A stretch of DNA of 13,837 bases from the NCBI GenBank assembly GCA_023245975.1, contig JAHFJF010000014.1, positions 1 through 13,837 on the forward strand, written 5' to 3'. The position numbers and the translations under genes are program-made. Position 1 is the first letter of the stretch. Each line of letters opens with the position of its first letter. Of this stretch, positions 1 through 6,823 are shown piece by piece. The notes under the pieces were generated by a model that made no database searches, had not been told where the DNA came from, and worked only from the letters and a program-made list of their open reading frames with translations. The DNA comes from an archaeon (GTDB lineage: Archaea; Nanobdellota; Nanobdellia; SCGC-AAA011-G17; GW2011-AR17).

Positions 1-606
1 CTTTTCCTCGTCAAGGCTTCCTGTCTCGCTTATACCATAGAAAAAATCACTATGTTTTAGTCCTGCATTTTCTATCTTTTTTTTGGCTTTTAATGAGAGA
101 TATCTGAGCAGTTTCGCCTTAGGTGTCTGCTTTAGGCTGTATTTAGTGCTATACGCTTCCAAAGGCAGCCTTATTCTTCTTATTCCAAACGATTTTGCAG
201 AATCGATAACAGCATCTATTATTTTTGGCATGACGTGTATGTGCTTGTGGCCGTCTACATGCGTTAGTTTAATCCCTGAATCAAATGCAGCCTGCATCTG
301 AGCTTCAATCTCGTTTTGCGCATCTTCTTTTTTGATTCTTCCAAGAAGTGCTTTTATGATATTAGAATTTGTCATTGTCCCATTGCTGAAATTTGTCAGT
401 GGCTTGCTCAAGCTTAAGTTTATGTGCAGCCCCACCCCTAAATTCTTATTTCGTTCTGCTATCTCGGCTGCCAAATCTAATAATGGCATATTGGACATCA
501 GGCTGGTGCTTGTTACAATTCCATTCTTGTGGCAATGCTCAATTCCATTGCAGATGCTTTCGCTCATGCCGAAATCATCAGCATTTACAATTAGTATTTT
601 TACCAT
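1..606 (-). CDS. ChbG/YdjC-type carbohydrate deacetylase, 3' part outside window
   Basis: The gene starts at 606 and reads 202 codons without a stop to the left edge, so its C-terminus is missing. The family (TIM-barrel-like YdjC/ChbG) removes N-acetyl groups from amino sugars such as chitooligosaccharides, using a metal held by one Asp and two His. Visible here are NADDFG at residues 8-13 (metal Asp near 11-12), H61 in GVGLHINLS, and THVDGHKHIH at 115-124, so the metal site looks complete. There is no signal peptide, so it is probably cytoplasmic. Its first 7 bases overlap the end of the GlcNAc-1-phosphate transferase gene, which implies co-transcription and translational coupling. I infer that the substrate may be an N-acetylated nucleotide- or lipid-linked sugar rather than chitin. 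The family call is firm; the substrate is unknown. Confidence 0.9.
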   Translation of the reverse strand, partial: MVKILIVNADDFGMSESICNGIEHCHKNGIVTSTSLMSNMPLLDLAAEIAERNKNLGVGLHINLSLSKPLTNFSNGTMTNSNIIKALLGRIKKEDAQNEIEAQMQAAFDSGIKLTHVDGHKHIHVMPKIIDAVIDSAKSFGIRRIRLPLEAYSTKYSLKQTPKAKLLRYLSLKAKKKIENAGLKHSDFFYGISETGSLDEEK

Positions 607-1631
607 ATTGAAAGCCCTATCACCGCTATTACTGCCTCAAATGCAAAGATGGTATAAACAACTTCTTTTTCAAAAGCTTTTTTCTTGATTTTTGTTAATA
701 GGCCTATTACGACATGCTCAATCCCATAGAATTTCTCGTAAGGCTTTCTTAGGCTGTTATCCTCGTTTGGAATTGCAAAGCTTTCTTTTTGCATCAGCCC
801 GCGGAATTTAAGGATAAACTCTAAGAAGTATGGTATGAACAGGAACAATGCCAGTCTTTCTATGTTTCCTAGTATGGCTATTATCGCTATTGATGCCCCT
901 ACGGAATAAGTCATTGTGTCTCCCGGAAATATTTTTGCAGGATATTTGTTATAAAAATAAAATGCAATCAATGCAGCCACCATGCAGCCAGCCATTATTG
1001 CAACCCAGCCAATGTCGTTTGCCCATGCCCTGTAGCCTAAAGCTGACAATATTATTATTCCCATGCCTGCTTCTATCCCATTATAACCAGCAAGCATGTT
1101 GAATGCATTTGATGCTCCGCTTATGGCGATGGGTATTACAATCAGTGGAAACAATATCCCTACATCTATTACACCAATTAATGGCAGTGCTATCTGTGAA
1201 GTTCCGGAATTTACAACCATCAATGGCAATGCCGCAAAAGCTGCAAGTATTGGTTTCTGCCACTGCCTTAATCCAATTTTCCATCCTAATATATCATCAA
1301 CAAGGCCAATTATTGTTATTATCATTAATGTCAGCAATCCAGCTGCAATCTTCAAGTCCCTGTTTAGCTGCATTTCAATTGAGCTGTGTTTAAGATAGAA
1401 AGTGTCTATGGCAAGATACACTAATACTCCAAGCAGGAATCCTGCAATGACTACGACGCCGCCAAGTTCTGCAACTTCTGGCTTGTCCTTTTTGTTCATA
1501 TCTTTGCCAGTCAGGCCTGTTTTTTTTGCCCTTCTTATCCAATACGGCAACATTAAGAAACAGCTTGCAAAACTTACGATTATTGATATTATAATTAATG
1601 GGTTTGATATTGTTATATTTGGGGCGGCCAT
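600..1631 (-). CDS. Alg7/AglH-like polyprenyl-phosphate GlcNAc-1-phosphate transferase
   Basis: This is a 343-residue polytopic membrane enzyme of the PNPT (GT4/MraY-WecA-Alg7) family. It transfers a sugar-1-phosphate, typically GlcNAc-1-P from UDP-GlcNAc, to a polyprenyl or dolichyl phosphate at the cytoplasmic face, the first step of lipid-linked glycan assembly. Family signatures in order: GLTGKDMNKKDKPEVAELGG (39-58), nearly the eukaryotic Alg7 form; the Mg-binding DD in GLVDDILGWK (D112, D113); NAFNMLAGYNGIEAG (175-189); and FPGDT with D238. About ten hydrophobic segments surround these loops. The Alg7-like first motif favours the eukaryote/archaeal branch (AglH of Methanococcus) over MraY. 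The start at 1631 has its own TATA box 27 nt upstream, and the 43-nt gap separates it from the SpoIIM-like gene. The downstream deacetylase overlaps by 7 nt. The exact sugar is not determined by sequence. Confidence 0.93.
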   Translation of the reverse strand: MAAPNITISNPLIIISIIVSFASCFLMLPYWIRRAKKTGLTGKDMNKKDKPEVAELGGVVVIAGFLLGVLVYLAIDTFYLKHSSIEMQLNRDLKIAAGLLTLMIITIIGLVDDILGWKIGLRQWQKPILAAFAALPLMVVNSGTSQIALPLIGVIDVGILFPLIVIPIAISGASNAFNMLAGYNGIEAGMGIIILSALGYRAWANDIGWVAIMAGCMVAALIAFYFYNKYPAKIFPGDTMTYSVGASIAIIAILGNIERLALFLFIPYFLEFILKFRGLMQKESFAIPNEDNSLRKPYEKFYGIEHVVIGLLTKIKKKAFEKEVVYTIFAFEAVIAVIGLSIW

Positions 1632-1652
1632 TTGTTAGCTATTTTCCATTAG

Positions 1653-1663
1653 CGTATAAAAAG
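1653..1663 (-). promoter_or_regulatory. TATA box for the GlcNAc-1-P transferase operon
   Basis: On the minus strand this reads CTTTTTATACG. Its centre lies about 27 nt from the ATG at 1631, the spacing expected when transcription begins at or next to the start codon. It suggests that the transferase-deacetylase pair is its own unit rather than a continuation of the upstream SpoIIM-like gene. Confidence 0.55.
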
Positions 1664-1674
1664 ATTACGGATGC

Positions 1675-2535
1675 TTATAGGACAGTTGTTATCAGGCCAG
1701 GTGTTACATATACTTCAGTAAGACCTGCTAGAAAGAGTACTATCAGGGCAAGCAAGACTAGCCATCCGGCATCCTTTAGGACTTTGTTAAAATCAGGATC
1801 GAAAAGGTTATGCCTCAATACAGCAACAGATATTATTCCCCCTGCTATCCCTGCAATGAAATATGCTAAGATTTCGAATATGCCATGTGTAAGGTATCTT
1901 AGTAATCCTAAAGAGAATATATGCATGTAACCTGCAACTTTTATCAGGCCAATCTGGCTGGCGTATTCTCCGATGTTATTTCTTACGAATGAGCCGATAG
2001 CGGCTGCAATTACTGAAGCGTTCCATGTCAAAATGAATATTGCCCCTGCCCCATAGAAGAATGAAAAGAATAGGCAGAACAACAGCACTTTAAGGTTGTT
2101 TGCAATTATACCGAGAAGTAGCGATGCTGAAGCTGCATCTCCGGTTACTTTGTTGTTTATCGCATTTATCGTTGCTAATTGTACAGAGAACAATGACTGT
2201 ACTATAGTTGGCGGCAATAACAGGAACCATAACGAATAACCAAAGACAATGCCTAGAAATAGGAATATGAAGAATTTCATTGCTTTTTCATGATGTAAAA
2301 GCATGGAAGCTTCCTTCTTTAGCATCAGGTCTTTTTTCTCCTCAAATTTCATTGTCCTTACCATTAGTGGGATGCATGCAAATACAGTAAGGAATACAAC
2401 AATGAGGCTTGCCTGATCCCTGAATATCCATAATCCCAGAAAGATGGCTATTGAAGAATATAGCATTCCGAAAAGAAACATTGTCAATGGATGTCTTTCA
2501 GCACCTTTTGGCGTTATCAGTGATTCAAGAACCAT
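1675..2535 (-). CDS. SpoIIM-family (DUF95) integral membrane protein
   Basis: This is a 286-residue protein with about six hydrophobic segments (roughly 17-38, 42-61, 87-108, 148-172, 219-241 and 256-278). It fits the SpoIIM/DUF95 family: a long loop after the third segment, a glycine-rich helix pair around FFYGAGAIFILTWNASV (159-175) and a conserved HGIFE (217-221) ahead of the penultimate helix. SpoIIM takes part in the engulfment complex of sporulating Firmicutes, but archaeal members are widespread in organisms that do not sporulate and their role is unknown; a membrane-remodelling or transport-accessory role is only a guess. The stretch 60-86 is charged and probably cytoplasmic. A TATA box lies 26 nt upstream of the ATG and faces the divergent methyltransferase gene. 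The family call is fairly confident, the function is not. Confidence 0.75.
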   Translation of the reverse strand: MVLESLITPKGAERHPLTMFLFGMLYSSIAIFLGLWIFRDQASLIVVFLTVFACIPLMVRTMKFEEKKDLMLKKEASMLLHHEKAMKFFIFLFLGIVFGYSLWFLLLPPTIVQSLFSVQLATINAINNKVTGDAASASLLLGIIANNLKVLLFCLFFSFFYGAGAIFILTWNASVIAAAIGSFVRNNIGEYASQIGLIKVAGYMHIFSLGLLRYLTHGIFEILAYFIAGIAGGIISVAVLRHNLFDPDFNKVLKDAGWLVLLALIVLFLAGLTEVYVTPGLITTVL

Positions 2536-2556
2536 TGATTTTAATACGTTTTATTG

Positions 2557-2566
2557 GTATATAAGC
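2557..2566 (-). promoter_or_regulatory. TATA box for the SpoIIM-like gene
   Basis: The minus strand reads GCTTATATAC, centred about 26 nt upstream of the ATG at 2535. This implies a leaderless or nearly leaderless transcript. It lies in the 94-bp divergent region shared with the methyltransferase promoter. Confidence 0.6.
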
Positions 2567-2597
2567 TTTTTCTCAATGTTGGCAGATGCCCATTAGG

Positions 2598-2607
2598 TTT
2601 AAAAGTA
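2598..2607 (+). promoter_or_regulatory. TATA box for the methyltransferase gene
   Basis: TTTAAAAGTA is centred about 27 nt before the ATG at 2630, again leaving no room for a leader or Shine-Dalgarno site. An alternative A/T block (TATATTATAG, 2606-2615) is closer to the start and fits the spacing less well. Confidence 0.55.
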
Positions 2608-2629
2608 TATTATAGTTTTTCGTTGTTTC

Positions 2630-3103
2630 ATGGCAGATTATTACGATCAGATATCAGAAGGCTATGATGGATTATATTTGGAAGAGCAAAAAAAGAAGCT
2701 AGAAATAATTGCCAAATATTTCAAGCCAAAGAAGGTAATGCTGGATCTGGGCGCAGGCACTTGTATTTGCGTCATGTATTTCAAGATTAAAACAATTTCA
2801 GTGGATCCATCAGCTGAGATGCTGTCTAAAGGCTCTGGCACAAAGGTCAAGGCGAGTGCAGAGTCATTGCCATTCAAGGATAATACTTTCAGTTCTATGA
2901 TTTGCCTGACAGCAATTCACCATTTTGATGTTGACAAGGCAATCGAACAAATTAGGCGAGTAGTTAAGAAGAATTCTCCTATCGCAATAACATTGCTAAA
3001 AAAGTCATCCAAGTTTGACGAAATAAGGAAGAAAATCCTTGATTCGTTTAAAGTGAAGGAATACGATTGCCTGAATGATGTTGCATTTATCGGTAAAGCT
3101 TAG
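2630..3103 (+). CDS. Short class I SAM-dependent methyltransferase
   Basis: The 157-residue protein has a UbiE/Methyltransf_11-like core. Motif I is LDLGAGTC (38-45), with the third glycine of the usual GxGxG replaced by Cys45. The acidic residue that would bind the ribose is D59 in SVDPS. ESLPFKDNTF (78-87) is the post-II motif, and AIHHF (95-99) is typical of this class. The strand after motif VI (IAITLLKKSSK, 118-128) is followed by about 30 residues, so it is shorter than most family members (200-260) and has no obvious substrate-recognition domain. The substrate is unknown. It is preceded by its own TATA box, and its TAG stop overlaps the TAA of the convergent membrane-protein gene within TTAG (3100-3103). 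The methyltransferase fold is confident; whether it acts on RNA, protein or a small molecule is not known. Confidence 0.85.
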   Translation: MADYYDQISEGYDGLYLEEQKKKLEIIAKYFKPKKVMLDLGAGTCICVMYFKIKTISVDPSAEMLSKGSGTKVKASAESLPFKDNTFSSMICLTAIHHFDVDKAIEQIRRVVKKNSPIAITLLKKSSKFDEIRKKILDSFKVKEYDCLNDVAFIGKA

Positions 3104-4953
3104 CCGAACATATTAGCGAATGCGCTTCCGCCAGAATTACTGCCAGGTCCAAGACCGCCCCTCTTGTTTCTAAAAGTCTTTGAAGCATTCTCTTCTGTCT
3201 TCCTTATATCCCTCAATATTCTCTCCCTGAAATCTGAAAGGTCATCCTTTGGCTTCTCTTCTCTTTGAACACTTTCAGCACGCCTTCTTGGCCTGTCTCC
3301 TGGCATCTTGAAGTCAGGCTCGTATCTAGTTTTTCTCTCAAATTTGTGCCTGGGAGAAGGCTTAAGCAAGGACATGTATAATAATACGAAAACCAAGGCA
3401 GCAACAAGAACTGCAAAAAATGCATTTAGGTTAAGGAGTTTTTTTCCATTTTCTATCTTTACAGACAATGGCTCTTCATTTGCGATAGTAGTTTCTTTTG
3501 GCAGCTGCAAGGTTACCGTATATTCTCCATTTGGAGCGTAATTATTCAATTGTAAGGCTACGGTCTCATTTGGCATAAGGCTTTTTCTATAAATTACTGG
3601 GAACTGCTCTCTGCCTTTATCCATTAGTATAGTTATCTTTCCTGCATGCTTGACATTTCCTATATTTCTGAGGTATAAAGTCTCTCCACTTACTTTAGCA
3701 TCAAGTTTTTTGACTTCGAGTAGGCTGAAGGACGCTTCATTTGATAGTGTTTTTATGCTTGCTTTTAGCTTCCACTGCCCCGGAGCTGCGAATTCTGGAA
3801 CTCTAAACGTTTCTAGCTTGTTTGTTTGAATCTCAGTCGTAGACCTTTTTTCTCCTTCAGGGTCTGTTATATCTAAATTTACAAATGTATTTATCTGATC
3901 TGAGCCCTGGTCATATAAGTTTGCAGTTAATCCAAGATTATCTTTTGGCAGGTAATTTTGCTTGTCAGTTATTACTGTTAAAGTGGTAGCTACAGGGGTT
4001 ATCTCAATTTTTGCGCCATCACTCCCTGAATTGCCGGAATTGTCTACTGCATTTACTGTTATGTCATGCTTTCCTGATTTTATATTGCCTGGCAATTTTA
4101 GTTCTGTTTCGAATGAGCCGTCTTTTAATGCAACTGGCATTCTGATTGCATCAAGTACAAGCTCTAGAGAAGCGCCTTCAGGTGCTTTATTCAATACTGT
4201 CTTTACTTCTCCGGTTAGCTTAACTGTTTCACCCGGCAATGCTACTGCCTTGTCAGCCCTTACCCTTACTTCCAGCTTGTTTGATAGAAAAAACGTTGCT
4301 GCATTGCTGAATGCCATTTCATTGCCGAAATTGTCTCTTGCGATTATGTCTATTGAATATGCCCCTGGGGTAATTGCCCTTGTTTGGTATGTATAATTGA
4401 AGAGGCCATCATTAAAAGGTGTGTTATCTATCAGGAATTTCTGGTCATTTTGTGTGAAATATATTTCTGCTATTCCATTTGCGCCAGAGCCGTCCATTTT
4501 CAGTATGGTGCCTGTAATCTCTAACGGTTGGCCTGTCTGCACTCTTGGCTCTTCAGCCATGAAGCTTCCTTCTAGTGCTTTGGTCGCCTCGAATAGTTTT
4601 GATTCCCCTGAGCTGTATGTCTTATTGCCAGAAACCAAAGAGAGAGAAACGAGGCATTGGCCGTTCATTGCTGATGAGATGGTTATTTGTGGAACACCAA
4701 GCTCTTGGAAAGTTTTTTGTGTGCCTGATTTTAGCGATGCTGGAACAAGCTGCAGAGGAAATTCTTGCGGGCCGCATTTTACAGCAATCTTAAGGAATCC
4801 AGAAACATCACTGTCTTCTACAATATATCCAGATAGCGGGAATTTGTCCCCAACATTATAGACGCTTCTTGTTGGGCCGTCAACTTGCACTAATGCAAAT
4901 GAATATGATGATAAAAGAATGCTCGCTAACAGCAACATCACCACTCTTTTCAT
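3100..4953 (-). CDS. Secreted multi-domain beta-sandwich protein with C-terminal membrane anchor
   Basis: This 617-residue protein has no recognised specific family. Residues 1-20 form a signal peptide (MKR, then hydrophobic, ending SFA). About five Ig/macroglobulin-like beta-sandwich domains follow, near 22-125, 128-225, 227-320, 322-415 and 416-505, several with the shared pattern of a P/G-turn then ET/Q, hydrophobic, T-G (QTGQPLEITG at 139-148, LPGETVKLTG at 239-248). C60 and C100 in the first domain could form a disulfide. A single membrane helix lies at about 508-530, then a basic, low-complexity tail of about 87 residues with a likely helix at 570-590 and a Gly/Ser-rich end. The topology is therefore type I: large outside part, charged cytoplasmic tail. 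Outside sequons are N110-KT, N186-YT and N462-ET. It may be an S-layer-associated or cell-surface adhesion protein; this is inference. Confidence 0.8.
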   Translation of the reverse strand: MKRVVMLLLASILLSSYSFALVQVDGPTRSVYNVGDKFPLSGYIVEDSDVSGFLKIAVKCGPQEFPLQLVPASLKSGTQKTFQELGVPQITISSAMNGQCLVSLSLVSGNKTYSSGESKLFEATKALEGSFMAEEPRVQTGQPLEITGTILKMDGSGANGIAEIYFTQNDQKFLIDNTPFNDGLFNYTYQTRAITPGAYSIDIIARDNFGNEMAFSNAATFFLSNKLEVRVRADKAVALPGETVKLTGEVKTVLNKAPEGASLELVLDAIRMPVALKDGSFETELKLPGNIKSGKHDITVNAVDNSGNSGSDGAKIEITPVATTLTVITDKQNYLPKDNLGLTANLYDQGSDQINTFVNLDITDPEGEKRSTTEIQTNKLETFRVPEFAAPGQWKLKASIKTLSNEASFSLLEVKKLDAKVSGETLYLRNIGNVKHAGKITILMDKGREQFPVIYRKSLMPNETVALQLNNYAPNGEYTVTLQLPKETTIANEEPLSVKIENGKKLLNLNAFFAVLVAALVFVLLYMSLLKPSPRHKFERKTRYEPDFKMPGDRPRRRAESVQREEKPKDDLSDFRERILRDIRKTEENASKTFRNKRGGLGPGSNSGGSAFANMFG

Positions 4954-4977
4954 AGATTAAAATACGGTGTTTGTTCT

Positions 4978-4986
4978 ATTTATATC
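4978..4986 (-). promoter_or_regulatory. TATA box for the membrane-anchored surface protein
   Basis: The minus strand reads GATATAAAT, centred about 29 nt from the ATG at 4953. It shares the 121-bp divergent region with the thrS promoter, whose TATA box is about 65 bp away. Confidence 0.6.
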
Positions 4987-5041
4987 TTACTGTTAGAGGG
5001 ACTATCTGATAATGATTGCCTGCTTCAAAACAATGGCATAA

Positions 5042-5051
5042 ATATTTAAAT
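5042..5051 (+). promoter_or_regulatory. TATA box for thrS
   Basis: ATATTTAAAT is centred about 28 nt before the ATG at 5075. Together with an in-frame stop at 5039-5041 it fixes the start of thrS, so the missing N-terminal domain cannot be restored by choosing an earlier start. Confidence 0.65.
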
Positions 5052-5074
5052 CAAAAAGAAGTAACTCTTGCCCT

Positions 5075-6823
5075 ATGGAAGAGAATAAGGCAGAAATGAA
5101 TGATTTAGAAAAATTAAGGCATTCAGCAGCTCATGTTTTGGCACAAGCGGTAAAAGAATTATTTCCTGATACAAAATTAGGCATAGGTCCAGTAATAGAA
5201 GATGGTTTCTTTTATGATTTCGGCAGGAAAGAGCCTTTCACTAATGAAGATTTAAAAAAACTAGAAGAAAAGATGAAAGAGATCTCAAAACAGAACTTGA
5301 AAATAGAAAAAGTTGAATTAAATGAAAAGGAAATTAATGCATTAAAAAAATCAGAGCCATTCAAGAAGGAATTGTTGGAAGACTTATCTAAAAAAGGCAT
5401 AAGGCCAACTTTCTATAAGCAAGGCAACTTTGTTGACCTATGCCGCGGCCCCCATGTTAATTATACTGCCAAGGTTAAAGCATTCAGATTATTGAAAGTT
5501 TCAGGAGCATACTGGAAAGGGGACCAGTCCAAGGAACAGATGCAGAGGATTTATGGCACTTGTTGGCCAACCAAGGAAGAACTAGAATCTTACCTAAAAA
5601 GATTAGAAGAAGCAGAGAAAAGAGACCACAGGAGATTAGGGAAAGAGTTAGAATTATTCACGTTTATGGAAGAGAGTCCTGGTGCAGTCTTTTTCCTTCC
5701 AAAAGGGGCAGTAGTATACAACGAATTATTGAAATTCATCAGGGAAGAATATGTAAAGAGAGATTATGAAGAAGTAATTACGCCTTTGTTATATGACAAG
5801 TCATTATGGGAAACTTCCGGGCATTGGGAGCATTATCGAAATGATATGTTCACATTAAAGGTTGATAACAGGGATTTTGGCATAAAGCCAATGAACTGTC
5901 CTTCACACTTATTAATCTACAAGCTTAAATTAAGGAGCTACAAGGATTTGCCATGGCGTGTAGCAGATTTTGCCTCACTGCATAGGAACGAAGTTAAGGG
6001 GGCATTAGGCGGATTGACAAGGACAAGGAAATTCTCACAGGATGATGCCCATATTTTTGTTGCGGAGGAACAGGTGCAGGAAGAGATAGGCAGATGCATT
6101 GACTTTGTCAAGCATGTTTATGTTGAAGTCTTCGGTTTCACATTTGATACAGTGTTAAGCACAATGCCGGAAAAAGCATTAGGAGAGCCGAAACTCTGGG
6201 AAAATGCAGAAAAGGCGCTTGCCTCTGCTTTAGATAAAAATAAAATGAAATATACGGTAGCAAAGGGCGAAGGTGCATTCTACGGCCCAAAGATAGATTT
6301 CAAGGTGAAAGATGCGATAGGAAGGACTTGGCAATTAGCAACGATACAATTAGATTTCAACCTTCCAAAGAGATTTGAAGTAACCTATGAAGGAAAAGAC
6401 GGTAAAAAGCATACTCCGGTAATGATACATAGGGCAATATTCGGGAGCTTAGAAAGGTTTATCGGAGTCATGACTGAGCACTTTGCAGGAAAATTCCCAT
6501 TGTGGCTTTCTCCGGTGCAGGTAAGATTACTTACAGTTACTGATCGTGCCGTCAAATTTGCAGAAGAAGTACAGTCCCAGCTTAAAAAAGCTAATGTCAG
6601 GGTAGAGCTTGATTCAAGGCTGGAGACAATCCCAAAGAAAGTCAGGGATGCGCAGTTGGATAATATTCCTTTGATGGTCACAATCGGAGACAAGGAAGTA
6701 GACAACAAGACATTGGCAGTAAGGACATTAGATGGCAAGGTAAAATTTGGAGTAAAGCCAAATGATTTCTTATCTTTAATTACTTCTAACATAAAAGGTA
6801 GAGAATTAGAGATAAAGCTTTAG
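5075..6823 (+). CDS. thrS: Threonyl-tRNA synthetase, bacterial-type, lacking the TGS domain
   Basis: This 582-residue enzyme charges tRNA-Thr with threonine. It begins directly with the N2 editing domain: H16-SAA-H20 and C123 with H127 in DLCRGPH are the residues that clear Ser-tRNA-Thr. The class II core follows: zinc ligands C275 (NCPSH), H326 (DDAHIF) and H452 (MIHRAIFGS), motif 2 R304 and motif 3 around R461. The anticodon-binding domain runs from about 480 to the end. These positions are offset from E. coli ThrRS (C334, H385, H511, C182) by a constant 59, so exactly the roughly 60-residue TGS domain is absent. Most archaeal ThrRS carry a DTD-like editing domain instead, so this gene was probably acquired from bacteria. 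TTA is the dominant leucine codon, whereas genes such as the radical SAM gene favour TTG/CTT, a weak extra sign. All active-site residues are intact. Confidence 0.98.
   Translation: MEENKAEMNDLEKLRHSAAHVLAQAVKELFPDTKLGIGPVIEDGFFYDFGRKEPFTNEDLKKLEEKMKEISKQNLKIEKVELNEKEINALKKSEPFKKELLEDLSKKGIRPTFYKQGNFVDLCRGPHVNYTAKVKAFRLLKVSGAYWKGDQSKEQMQRIYGTCWPTKEELESYLKRLEEAEKRDHRRLGKELELFTFMEESPGAVFFLPKGAVVYNELLKFIREEYVKRDYEEVITPLLYDKSLWETSGHWEHYRNDMFTLKVDNRDFGIKPMNCPSHLLIYKLKLRSYKDLPWRVADFASLHRNEVKGALGGLTRTRKFSQDDAHIFVAEEQVQEEIGRCIDFVKHVYVEVFGFTFDTVLSTMPEKALGEPKLWENAEKALASALDKNKMKYTVAKGEGAFYGPKIDFKVKDAIGRTWQLATIQLDFNLPKRFEVTYEGKDGKKHTPVMIHRAIFGSLERFIGVMTEHFAGKFPLWLSPVQVRLLTVTDRAVKFAEEVQSQLKKANVRVELDSRLETIPKKVRDAQLDNIPLMVTIGDKEVDNKTLAVRTLDGKVKFGVKPNDFLSLITSNIKGRELEIKL

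Noticed and set aside
2581-2590. Small palindrome GGCA-GA-TGCC between the SpoIIM-like and methyltransferase genes
   Set aside because: Arms are only 4 bp and do not extend, so it is within chance.
3962-4861. Long plus-strand reading frames (about 144 and 154 codons, same frame, one stop between) opposite the surface-protein gene
   Set aside because: They lie entirely antisense to a well-supported gene with signal peptide, domains and membrane helix. They have no TATA box at the right spacing and no recognisable protein pattern; they come from codon bias on the other strand.
4954-5074. A tRNA or small RNA in the longer intergenic regions (also 2536-2629 and 7498-7622)
   Set aside because: I saw no cloverleaf, no T-loop-like GTTCRA sequence and no conserved riboswitch core. 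The regions are filled by paired divergent promoters.
6385-6792. Minus-strand frame of about 135 codons inside thrS
   Set aside because: It is antisense to the ThrRS catalytic and anticodon-binding regions, which are unambiguous, and its translation shows no family pattern.
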